Of a DNA stretch of 64,000 nucleotides, positions 57,972-64,000 are shown piece by piece. Under the pieces are notes generated by a model that saw only the letters and a program-made list of their open reading frames with translations, made no database searches and was not told the origin of the DNA. The stretch is taken from NCBI RefSeq assembly GCF_012933445.1, contig NZ_JABBNC010000004.1, forward strand, positions 310,001 to 374,000. Reading direction: 5' to 3'. The stretch is from Actinoplanes sp. TBRC 11911. GTDB taxonomy: Bacteria; Actinomycetota; Actinomycetes; Mycobacteriales; Micromonosporaceae. The stretch's first letter is position 1, and every line of letters begins with the position of its first letter. Both the position numbers and the translations under genes were made by a program.

Positions 57972-58409
57972 ATGGCCGATGTTCGGAAACCGGACGGTGT
58001 CGTACGGCCGGCGGGTGAGCAGTCCACTGCCGAGTTGGTCCATCTCGCCAGCGAGCAGGTCTCCCGCCTGGTGCGCAGCGAGATAGCCCTCGCCAAGCTG
58101 GAGCTCTCCGAGAAAGGCAAGCACGCCGGAATCGGAATCGGCATGTTCGGCGGGGCCGGCGTGTTCGCGTTCTACGGCGTCGGCGCCGGCATCGCGACGG
58201 CGATCATCGCGCTGGCCCTGGTGCTGGATCTCTGGCTGTCCGCGTTGATCGTGACGGCCGCGCTGTTCCTCCTCGCCGGGCTGCTCGCCCTGATCGGCAA
58301 GGTCCAGGTGTCCAAGGCGACCAAGAACCCGCCGACGGCCACGGAGAGCGTCAAGGCCGATGTCGACGAGGTCAAGCACGCGGTGGCGAGGGAGCGTAAC
58401 CACGCATGA
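57972..58409 (+). CDS. Putative actinobacterial holin-X (phage holin superfamily III) family protein
   Basis: A 145-aa protein. TAELVHLASEQVSRLVRSEIALAKLEL is the conserved amphipathic N-terminal helix; GMFGGAGVFAFYGVGAGIATAI and WLSALIVTAALFLLAGLLALIG are two transmembrane helices. Despite the name, these chromosomal proteins are housekeeping membrane proteins of unknown role. It opens a three-gene operon with DUF3618 and DUF4235 genes, each overlapping by 4 bp. Confidence 0.9.
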   Translation: MADVRKPDGVVRPAGEQSTAELVHLASEQVSRLVRSEIALAKLELSEKGKHAGIGIGMFGGAGVFAFYGVGAGIATAIIALALVLDLWLSALIVTAALFLLAGLLALIGKVQVSKATKNPPTATESVKADVDEVKHAVARERNHA

Positions 58410-58741
58410 GCGAGAACAACGGGACGCCCCGGAAACCGAGCATCGAGGAGATCCGGGCCGAGATCAAGTTGACCCGGGCCGAGCTGGGTGAGACCGTGCA
58501 GGCCCTCGCCGCCAAGGCCGACGTCAAGGCGCGCGCCCGCGAGCAGGTGGAGCAGACGCGGGACCGGGTGAAGATGCAGGCGGCCGACGCCGCCGACCGG
58601 TGGCGCAACCGGCTGCGTGGCGTGACCGAGCCCGCCGACGGATCCGAGGTGCGGGCCGGCGGCGTGCCGGTGTCGCTGATCGTGGCCGGCGTGGTCGCGC
58701 TGGCCGGAATCATTCTGATCGTGCGAGGGAGGCGACGGTGA
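58406..58741 (+). CDS. DUF3618 family protein
   Basis: A 111-aa protein: IEEIRAEIKLTRAELGETVQALAAKADVKARA is the DUF3618 signature (I-x-x-T-R-x-x-L-x-x-T-V-x-x-L), followed by a charged coiled coil and one C-terminal transmembrane helix (PVSLIVAGVVALAGIILIV). It overlaps the neighbours by 4 bp on each side (ATGA, GTGA). It probably works with the holin-X protein at the membrane. Confidence 0.9.
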   Translation: MSENNGTPRKPSIEEIRAEIKLTRAELGETVQALAAKADVKARAREQVEQTRDRVKMQAADAADRWRNRLRGVTEPADGSEVRAGGVPVSLIVAGVVALAGIILIVRGRRR

Positions 58742-59010
58742 GCGGCGTGCTGGGCAAGGTCGCCTACAAGCCGGTGGGGCTGCTGCTCGGGATCGGCGCG
58801 GGGGCCATCGCCGGCTTCGCGTTCAAGAAGATCTGGAAGGCCGCGGCCGGCGACGACGACGCACCGAACGCGACCGATGAGGACCGCGGCTGGGGCGAGG
58901 TGCTCGCGGCCGCCGCGTTGCAAGGCGTCATCTTCTCTGTCGTGAAGGCGGCCGTCGATCGGAGTGGTGCCGTCGGCGTACGAAAGTTGACGGGTCAATG
59001 GCCTAACTGA
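58738..59010 (+). CDS. DUF4235 family protein
   Basis: A 90-aa membrane protein with [31 protein letters not shown] and [22 protein letters not shown], the two-helix pattern of DUF4235. GTG at 58738 overlaps the DUF3618 stop. It is the last gene of the operon and is followed by a hairpin terminator. Confidence 0.9.
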   Translation: MSGVLGKVAYKPVGLLLGIGAGAIAGFAFKKIWKAAAGDDDAPNATDEDRGWGEVLAAAALQGVIFSVVKAAVDRSGAVGVRKLTGQWPN

Positions 59011-59266
59011 AAGTTGGTTAACGGTTCAAGGTCTCCCACATCGCGAGAGCGAAGTGGGGGGCCTTTTCCGTATCCGCGGACGTTTATTCGATTGGCTCGA
59101 GGGGGCAGCTTTCAGGGCGGTTTTTCAGGTACAGTGTGCCCAGTTTTTGCGTACGTGGTTCGCTGCGGGACGTCCTCTGCAAGGCCGCCTCAATCGGCGC
59201 CGCTGCTCGAAAACGGTCATCGGCCCGGGATTCACAGGGTCGGCATTTCCAGAGGGAGAGTTCAGT
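59011..59266 (+). promoter_or_regulatory. Terminator and long 5' leader of cspA
   Basis: The start holds a hairpin (AAGGTCTCCCAC ... GTGGGGGGCCTT, 59029-59069) with TTTT, terminating the DUF4235 operon. The rest is the upstream region of the cold-shock gene; TACAGT around 59129 could be a -10 and would give a ~130-nt leader, a length typical of thermo-responsive cspA mRNAs. GAGGGAGAG precedes the ATG. Confidence 0.6.
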
Positions 59267-59470
59267 ATGGCGCAAGGAACCGTGAAGTGGTTCAACGCAG
59301 ACAAGGGATTCGGCTTCATCACCGTTGACGGCGGGGGTGCTGACGTGTTCGTCCACTTCTCGGCCATCCAGATGAGCGGCTACCGCAGTCTGGAGGAGAA
59401 CCAGCGGGTCGAGTTCGAGATCGCCCAAGGCCAGAAGGGCCCGCAGGCGGAGCAGGTTCGCCCGCTCTGA
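59267..59470 (+). CDS. Cold shock protein CspA family
   Basis: A 67-aa cold-shock domain. RNP1 KGFGFITV and RNP2 VFVHFSAI are intact, with the N-terminal [11 protein letters not shown]. It binds single-stranded RNA/DNA and melts secondary structure. ATG at 59267 is clear. Length is one residue class from standard CspA. A strong terminator lies at 59532-59560. Confidence 0.97.
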   Translation: MAQGTVKWFNADKGFGFITVDGGGADVFVHFSAIQMSGYRSLEENQRVEFEIAQGQKGPQAEQVRPL

Positions 59471-59531
59471 GACCACCGGGTCGGTCGCGAGGCCGGCTGC
59501 CGATCGCCTGGCGGAGATCGGCAAGATTGAG

Positions 59532-59560
59532 AAGCCCCCGCACGTTCAATGCGGGGGCTT
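59532..59560 (+). terminator. Rho-independent terminator of cspA
   Basis: Arms AAGCCCCCGCA (59532-59542) and TGCGGGGGCTT (59550-59560), loop CGTTCAA, followed by TGTCTTGCC. It may also serve the convergent gene ending at 59570. Confidence 0.93.
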
Positions 59561-59569
59561 TGTCTTGCC

Positions 59570-59926
59570 TTAGGACCTCTTGGATTTGCTGCGGCGGCGG
59601 ACGCCTAGAACGATCAAAATGAGGCCGACCAGGGCGACTATCGGCCCGATCACCGACCAGATCGAGGCGCCGCTCATCTTGCTGCCGGACAGCACGTCCA
59701 TGCCCTGCAGTGTCCACAAGGCACCGAGGAAGACGAAAAGGATGCCCAGCGCCATCGACAGCCACCCGGTCAGGGGGCGCGGCGGCGGGGCGTCGACCGG
59801 CGGCCCGCCCAGGCCGTTGCGGGAGGCGGGCTCCGCCGGCGTTCCATCATGTGGGACGGGGGCGCCGGCCCCCGAGGCGCCGCTGCCGGGCACCTCGGGG
59901 AAGGCGGATGTCGGTTCATTCACCAT
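59570..59926 (-). CDS. Small two-helix membrane protein
   Basis: A 118-aa protein with a Pro/Gly-rich hydrophilic first half and two transmembrane helices (GWLSMALGILFVFLGALWTL; WSVIGPIVALVGLILIVLGV) ending in a basic RRRSKSKRS tail. I do not recognise a named family. The stop is TAA at 59570. Its start overlaps the aldo/keto reductase gene by 7 bp, so the two are co-expressed. Confidence 0.7.
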   Translation of the reverse strand: MVNEPTSAFPEVPGSGASGAGAPVPHDGTPAEPASRNGLGGPPVDAPPPRPLTGWLSMALGILFVFLGALWTLQGMDVLSGSKMSGASIWSVIGPIVALVGLILIVLGVRRRSKSKRS

Positions 59927-60897
59927 CTGTTGTGTACCTGCGGGCGGATCAGCTCGTCGTAGACGTTCCGGACCTCGGCGAGGGTCTCCTCGGAGAGCGG
60001 CGCCAGGTCGGCGGCCGCCGCGTTCGCCCGCGCCTGCTCCGGGTTCCGGGCGCCGGGGATGGTCACCGTGACGCCGGGCTGGTCGAGAATCCAGCGCAGC
60101 GCGAACTGGGCCATCGTGGCGCCGTCCGGAACCAGGGGCCGCAGCCGGCGTACGGCCTCGAGCCCGACCTGGAAGTCCACACCGGAGAAGGTCTCGCCGA
60201 CGTCGAAGGACTCGCCGTGCCGGTTGAAGTTGCGGTGGTCGTCCGCGGCGAACGTGGTGTGCTCGTCGTAGCGGCCGGAGAGCAGGCCGCTGGCCAAGGG
60301 CACCCGGGCGATGATCCCGATGCCGGCCTGCCGGGCCGTGGGCAGCACCTGCTCGAGCGGCTTGAGCCGGAACGCGTTGAAGATGATCTGCACGCTGGCC
60401 AGGCCGGGGCGGGCCATCGCGGCGAGTGCCTCGTCGACCCGTTCGACGCTGACCCCGTACGCCCGGATCCGCTTCTCCTGCACCAGCGTGTCGAGCGCGT
60501 CGTAGGTCGCCTGGTTCGAGAACACCGGCGTCGGCGGGCAGTGCAGCTGCACCAGGTCGAGCATCTCGACGCCCAGGTTGGCGCGGGACCGGTCGGTCCA
60601 CGCGCGGAAGTTGTCCAGCGTGTAGTTGCCCGGGACCTGCGCGACCCGGCGCCCCATCTTGGTGGCGACGGTGATCTGCGGCTTGTCCTTGATGAACGAG
60701 CCGATGATCTGCTCGCTGCGGCCGTCGCCGTACGCGTCGGCGGTGTCGATGAACGTGACGCCGGCGTCGACCGCGGCCTGGAGGGTGGCGTGCGCGTCCG
60801 CCTCGCTCACCTCACCCCAGTCGGCGCCCAACTGCCAGGCGCCTAAGCCGATCGCTCCGACCGTCCGTCCCATCCTGCTGAAACTGCGATTCTCCAC
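59920..60897 (-). CDS. Aldo/keto reductase
   Basis: A 325-aa NADPH-dependent oxidoreductase with the AKR barrel: GLGAWQLG near the N-terminus, FIDTADAYGDGRSE (catalytic Asp and Tyr), TVATKMGRR (Lys), DLVQLHCPP (His) and the C-terminal VTVTIPGARNPEQARANAAA cofactor loop. It reduces an unknown aldehyde or ketone. GTG at 60897. Upstream and divergent is tam. Confidence 0.93.
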   Translation of the reverse strand: MENRSFSRMGRTVGAIGLGAWQLGADWGEVSEADAHATLQAAVDAGVTFIDTADAYGDGRSEQIIGSFIKDKPQITVATKMGRRVAQVPGNYTLDNFRAWTDRSRANLGVEMLDLVQLHCPPTPVFSNQATYDALDTLVQEKRIRAYGVSVERVDEALAAMARPGLASVQIIFNAFRLKPLEQVLPTARQAGIGIIARVPLASGLLSGRYDEHTTFAADDHRNFNRHGESFDVGETFSGVDFQVGLEAVRRLRPLVPDGATMAQFALRWILDQPGVTVTIPGARNPEQARANAAAADLAPLSEETLAEVRNVYDELIRPQVHNRW

Positions 60898-60965
60898 GGC
60901 GAAACAGTACCGCCTGGTCTGCTACGGTCCTGCAAGACGTACGTACGGTTTGGGAGGTAACGAGA

Positions 60966-61727
60966 ATGTGGGATCCTGCCGTCTACCAGCGCTTCGGGAC
61001 GGAACGCTCGCGACCGTTCGCGGACCTCACCGCGCGGATCGCCGCCGACGGGCCGCGCGGGGTCGTCGATCTGGGCTGCGGCGACGGTGAGCTGACCCTC
61101 ATGCTGGCCGAGCGCTGGCCGCACGCGCGGATCACCGGCATAGACTCCTCGCCCGAGATGATCGACAAGGCGGTCGCACGGGGTGGCCGGGCCGAGTTCC
61201 AGCGTGGGGATCTGCGCGAGTGGCGGCCCGGGCCGGACACCGACGTCCTGGTGACGAACGCGGCGCTGCAGTGGGTGCCGGGGCACCGCGATCTGCTGCG
61301 GGCGTGGGCCGGTGCGCTACCGGCCGGTGCCTGGATCGCGATGCAGGTGCCGGGCAACTTCGACGCGCCGTCACATCGACTTCTCTACGAGCTCGCCGCG
61401 CGGTACGGGGTCCGTGATGTGCTCCGGGACGCTCCCGTGGACGGGCTCACGGCGTACGGGGAACTGATGCTCGAAGCGGGAGCGACAGTCGACGCCTGGG
61501 AAACCACCTACCTGCATTTGCTGCCGGAAAGCGCGGAGCACCCGGTGCTGCGATGGATGGAGGGCACGGCGTTGCGACCCGTCAAGGCCGCGCTCGACGA
61601 GAATGCCTGGCTGTCGTTCCGCGCCGATCTGGGCCGGGAACTGGCGGCCGCCTATCCGGTGGCTCATCGACACGTGGCGTTCCCGTTCCGCCGCATTTTC
61701 GTGGTGGCGCGGACCGCCGCTCAGTAA
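60966..61727 (+). CDS. tam: Trans-aconitate 2-methyltransferase
   Basis: A 253-aa SAM-dependent methyltransferase. MWDPAVYQRFGTERSRPFADL is the characteristic Tam opening, VVDLGCGDGELTLMLAERWP the SAM motif I, ITGIDSSPEMI motif II, and VLVTNAALQWVPGH the conserved post-II segment; AMQVPGNFDAPSHRLL closes it. The enzyme methylates trans-aconitate, neutralising a TCA-cycle inhibitor. ATG at 60966. Confidence 0.92.
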   Translation: MWDPAVYQRFGTERSRPFADLTARIAADGPRGVVDLGCGDGELTLMLAERWPHARITGIDSSPEMIDKAVARGGRAEFQRGDLREWRPGPDTDVLVTNAALQWVPGHRDLLRAWAGALPAGAWIAMQVPGNFDAPSHRLLYELAARYGVRDVLRDAPVDGLTAYGELMLEAGATVDAWETTYLHLLPESAEHPVLRWMEGTALRPVKAALDENAWLSFRADLGRELAAAYPVAHRHVAFPFRRIFVVARTAAQ

Positions 61728-61739
61728 CGAGAGGGAACC

Positions 61740-62756
61740 ATGACCGACCTGACCTCGTTCATCGCCGGACTACCGAAGGCGGAGCTGCACGTCCATCATG
61801 TCGGGTCGGCCTCGCCGCGGATCGTGGCCGAACTGGCCGCCCGGCACGAGGGCCGATCGCCGGTCCCGGCCGACCCCGCCGCGCTCGCCGACTATTTCGC
61901 CTTCCGCGACTTCAAGCACTTCATCGAGCTGTACCTGAGTGTCGTCGACCTGATCCGCGACGACGAGGACGTCCGGATGCTGACCTACGAGGTGGCCCGT
62001 GAGCTGGCCCGCCAGCAGGTGCGGTACGCGGAGCTGACCATCACGCCGTTCTCCAGCGAGAAGCGCGGCATCCCGGCGCCGGCCTTCTGCGAGGCCATCG
62101 AGGACGCGCGGCGCGGTGCCGCCACCGACTTCGGCATCGACCTGCGCTGGTGCTTCGACATCCCGGGCGAGCTGGGCGTGCCGGCCGCCGAGGCGACGCT
62201 GCGGATCGCGCTGGAACAGCAGCCGGCCGGGCTGATCAGTTTCGGACTCGGCGGGCCCGAGATCGGGGTGCCGCGACCGCAGTTCAAGCCGGTCTTCGAC
62301 AAGGCGCGCGCGGCCGGGCTGCACAGCGTGCCGCACGCGGGCGAGACCACCGGCCCGGAGACGATCTGGGACGCGCTGCGCGAGCTGGGCGCGGAGCGGA
62401 TCGGTCACGGCATCACCGCGGCGCAGGACCCGGAGCTGCTCGCGTACCTGGCCGAGCACCGGATCCCGTTGGAGATCAGCCCGACCTCCAACCTGCGGAC
62501 GCGCGCCGTCGCATCGCTGGACGAGCACCCGCTGCCCGCGATCGTCGCGGCGGGCGTGCCGGTCAGCATCAACTCGGACGACCCGCCGATGTTCGGCACC
62601 ACCCTCGAAGAGGAGTACGCGGTGGCGGCCCGGCTGCTCGACCTCGACGCCGCCGGGGTCGCCGAGCTGGCCAAGGCCGCGGTGTCGCAGAGCTTCCTGC
62701 CGCCGGAGGGCAAGGCCGCCCTGCTGGCCGAGATCGCCGCGTACGCCTCCGCCTAG
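61740..62756 (+). CDS. Adenosine deaminase superfamily protein (possibly aminodeoxyfutalosine deaminase)
   Basis: A 338-aa TIM-barrel deaminase. ELHVHHVGSASP carries the first metal pair but with HH-V-G in place of the classical HL-x-G. SVPHAGE holds the third His/Glu, RIGHGI the catalytic region, and SINSDDPPMFGT the metal Asp pair. The HVHHVGSAS variant resembles actinobacterial proteins acting in the futalosine menaquinone pathway rather than true adenosine deaminase; that is recollection, not proof. If so, it would deaminate 6-amino-6-deoxyfutalosine. ATG at 61740 is 12 bp after tam. Confidence 0.8.
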   Translation: MTDLTSFIAGLPKAELHVHHVGSASPRIVAELAARHEGRSPVPADPAALADYFAFRDFKHFIELYLSVVDLIRDDEDVRMLTYEVARELARQQVRYAELTITPFSSEKRGIPAPAFCEAIEDARRGAATDFGIDLRWCFDIPGELGVPAAEATLRIALEQQPAGLISFGLGGPEIGVPRPQFKPVFDKARAAGLHSVPHAGETTGPETIWDALRELGAERIGHGITAAQDPELLAYLAEHRIPLEISPTSNLRTRAVASLDEHPLPAIVAAGVPVSINSDDPPMFGTTLEEEYAVAARLLDLDAAGVAELAKAAVSQSFLPPEGKAALLAEIAAYASA

Positions 62757-64000
62757 TCGGGGACGGCGGTCCAGCTCTGGTGCCGCTGGCCGTTGCCGTT
62801 CTGCAGGGCCAGCACCCGATGCGCCCCGAACCGCTGGTCGCCCACGCCGGCGACCAGGTCACCGAGGCGCAGCGTGAAGCCGAAGTCGGAGGCCTGCAGC
62901 GTCCACAGGCCTCCGGCGGACGGCGCGCACGAACCCTGCACCAGCGGCTGACCGGCGACCTTCGCGCCGTTGCGCGGCACCACGCATTTGCCGGTCGCCC
63001 GCGACACCAGCGTGTACTGGCCGCCGGACGCCGGGACGAGCTGCCACTGCTGCTGGGCGTCGTCGTCGGTCTCGCCCAGCGTGATCGGGGTGCCGTCGGC
63101 GCTGCGGGCCGCGTACAGGTCGGCGGCGCCGCCGGTGAGCCCGTTGGTCAGCGTGAACCACGAGTTCTGCGCGGGCCGGGCCGCCGGTGCGGTCACGGCC
63201 GCCGACTTCGCCGTGTACGCCGGTCCGGACTTGACCGTCACCTGGTAGGTCGCGTCCGGCTTCAGCCCGATCAGGCGCGCCCGGGTCGCCTTCGTGGTGG
63301 CGATCGGCGCGCCGTCCACGGACACCTGATAGGTCGCCGTGTCGGACGCGGCGCTCCAGGTGAGGCGGACCGAGCTGCTCGTCGCGTCGCGGACCTCCAG
63401 GACCGCCTGAACCGCGGCGGCCGTCTGCTCCTCGGCCGGCGGTTTCGTTGCTTTCGCGGCCAGCGTCTGGGTCGGCGGCGGGGTGTCGTCCGGGGTCGGT
63501 GTCGGGGTGGCCGTCGTCGGGGGCGGCGTCGTCGGGGTCACGCCGGCGCTCGGCGGGGCGTCGCCGCCGCCGTTCTCGATGCCGCCGGTCGGGACCGGCC
63601 CGGTCGGCGTCGGCGTCGCGGACCTCGACGGCGTCGGGGTGGCCGAGTGCGTCGCCGGGGGCTCGGCCGACGGCGCCGGGGCGCCGGGCACGTCCGGGAT
63701 GTCGTCGCCGCCGTCGCTGCGCAGCAGGAACTCGCTGTCCGCGATGTTCCAGTTGCGATCCAGATAGCTGCCCGGCTTCGGGTTGGTGCTGAAGTAGTCG
63801 TCGTGCCCGCAGTCCAGCCGGTTCTCGTGTTTCGGCGGGCACGCCTCGCGCACCGGCCGGCCGGCCCGGTCCGCGCCGCAGAGCAGGTCGTACTCGTCCA
63901 GGCAGCCGCCCGCACCGGTGGCGTTCGGCGAACCGGTCAGGGTCGCGCCCAGCGAGTCGGTGAGCTCGTGCGCGGCCATCACGGTGCTCCAGCAGCCGGC
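62753..64000 (-). CDS. Degenerate zinc-metalloprotease-like protein with FnIII and ricin-type lectin domains (5' end beyond window)
   Basis: The gene enters from the right edge; 415 residues are visible. The N-terminal visible part is the end of a snapalysin-like metalloprotease module: GCWSTVMAAHELTDSLGAT, then CLDEYDLLCG and CGHDDYFSTNPKPGSYLDRNWN. The expected HExTH zinc site reads HELTD, so a metal ligand is lost and protease activity is doubtful. A Pro/Thr linker, an FnIII domain (VRLTWSAASDTATYQVSVDG) and a beta-trefoil lectin (QQQWQLVPASGGQYTLVSRATGKC) follow. The protein is presumably secreted. Its stop shares CTAG with the convergent gene. Confidence 0.8.
   Translation of the reverse strand, partial: AGCWSTVMAAHELTDSLGATLTGSPNATGAGGCLDEYDLLCGADRAGRPVREACPPKHENRLDCGHDDYFSTNPKPGSYLDRNWNIADSEFLLRSDGGDDIPDVPGAPAPSAEPPATHSATPTPSRSATPTPTGPVPTGGIENGGGDAPPSAGVTPTTPPPTTATPTPTPDDTPPPTQTLAAKATKPPAEEQTAAAVQAVLEVRDATSSSVRLTWSAASDTATYQVSVDGAPIATTKATRARLIGLKPDATYQVTVKSGPAYTAKSAAVTAPAARPAQNSWFTLTNGLTGGAADLYAARSADGTPITLGETDDDAQQQWQLVPASGGQYTLVSRATGKCVVPRNGAKVAGQPLVQGSCAPSAGGLWTLQASDFGFTLRLGDLVAGVGDQRFGAHRVLALQNGNGQRHQSWTAVPD

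Noticed and set aside
57972..59010. Prophage remnant suggested by the holin-X family name
   Set aside because: Holin-X, DUF3618 and DUF4235 form an ordinary chromosomal actinobacterial operon; no phage structural or lysis genes are near.

Overview
The window is chromosomal DNA of a very GC-rich actinomycete. Evidence is the frequent GTG/TTG starts, 4-bp stop/start overlaps, ECF sigma factors, DUF1206, holin-X, DUF3618 and DUF4235 proteins, and a SpoIIE-type phosphatase. The gene content looks like Micromonosporaceae (Actinoplanes-like); that placement is inference from families, not a database match. No rRNA, tRNA, CRISPR array, transposase or phage module was seen.

Layout. 1-9.5 kb: a purine/allantoin catabolic neighbourhood (8-oxoguanine deaminase tail, SnoaL-like protein with divergent TetR regulator, malate synthase, DUF6986 CitE-like protein, allantoinase, allantoicase). 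It is interrupted by a secreted lipase coupled to an ECF41 sigma factor. 9.5-10.6 kb: repeat island A. 10.6-21.4 kb: a repeat-bearing phosphotransferase, PCMT-like methyltransferase, phospholipase D, M29 aminopeptidase, MarR-pirin-GNAT operon, Clp-N/HTH pair, VOC protein. 21.4-22.2 kb: island B. 22.2-31.3 kb: SpoIIE phosphatase/kinase fusion, a proline-rich membrane protein, a channel-like protein with a long KAEEAR coiled coil, small conserved proteins, an FAD oxidoreductase. 31.5-39.5 kb: glycosyltransferase, ABC exporter plus two-component system, divergent MoeA, VOC-AraC pair, a truncated FAD monooxygenase. 39.5-41 kb: island C. 41-48.9 kb: GlnH/GlnX-like pair, an ATC-hydrolase-like protein, a lipoprotein hydrolase, an MFS transporter, an ECF operon. 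49-52.4 kb: a DeoR-controlled sugar-type operon. 52.4-64 kb: secreted repeat protein, GH3 glycosidase, membrane-stress proteins, CspA, aldo/keto reductase, Tam, adenosine-deaminase-like enzyme, and a peptidase-like lectin protein that runs off the right edge.

Functional links. Allantoinase and allantoicase produce ureidoglycolate, whose cleavage yields glyoxylate; malate synthase condenses glyoxylate with acetyl-CoA, so aceB belongs with the purine genes. The lipase and ECF41 genes form a coupled unit with an ECF41-like promoter in front. The ABC transporter and the NarL-type two-component system form one co-directional block.

Most unusual signal. Three intergenic islands (A about 10.07-10.39 kb; B and C on the minus strand at about 21.9-21.6 and 40.5-39.7 kb) share one composite non-coding architecture. 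Each lies downstream of a gene 3' end and carries a GC-rich tandem array beginning at or near the stop codon, then an ACCTTGGAGAGTT hairpin, then after a constant 57-58 nt a TCCA-n3-TGGA palindrome with further palindromic modules about 20 bp apart. In A and C a second tandem array follows. All end in a near-identical 16-mer, GGAAATATCGGATATG. Related AT-rich palindromes next to tandem arrays sit inside two coding genes. I know of no described element with this design.
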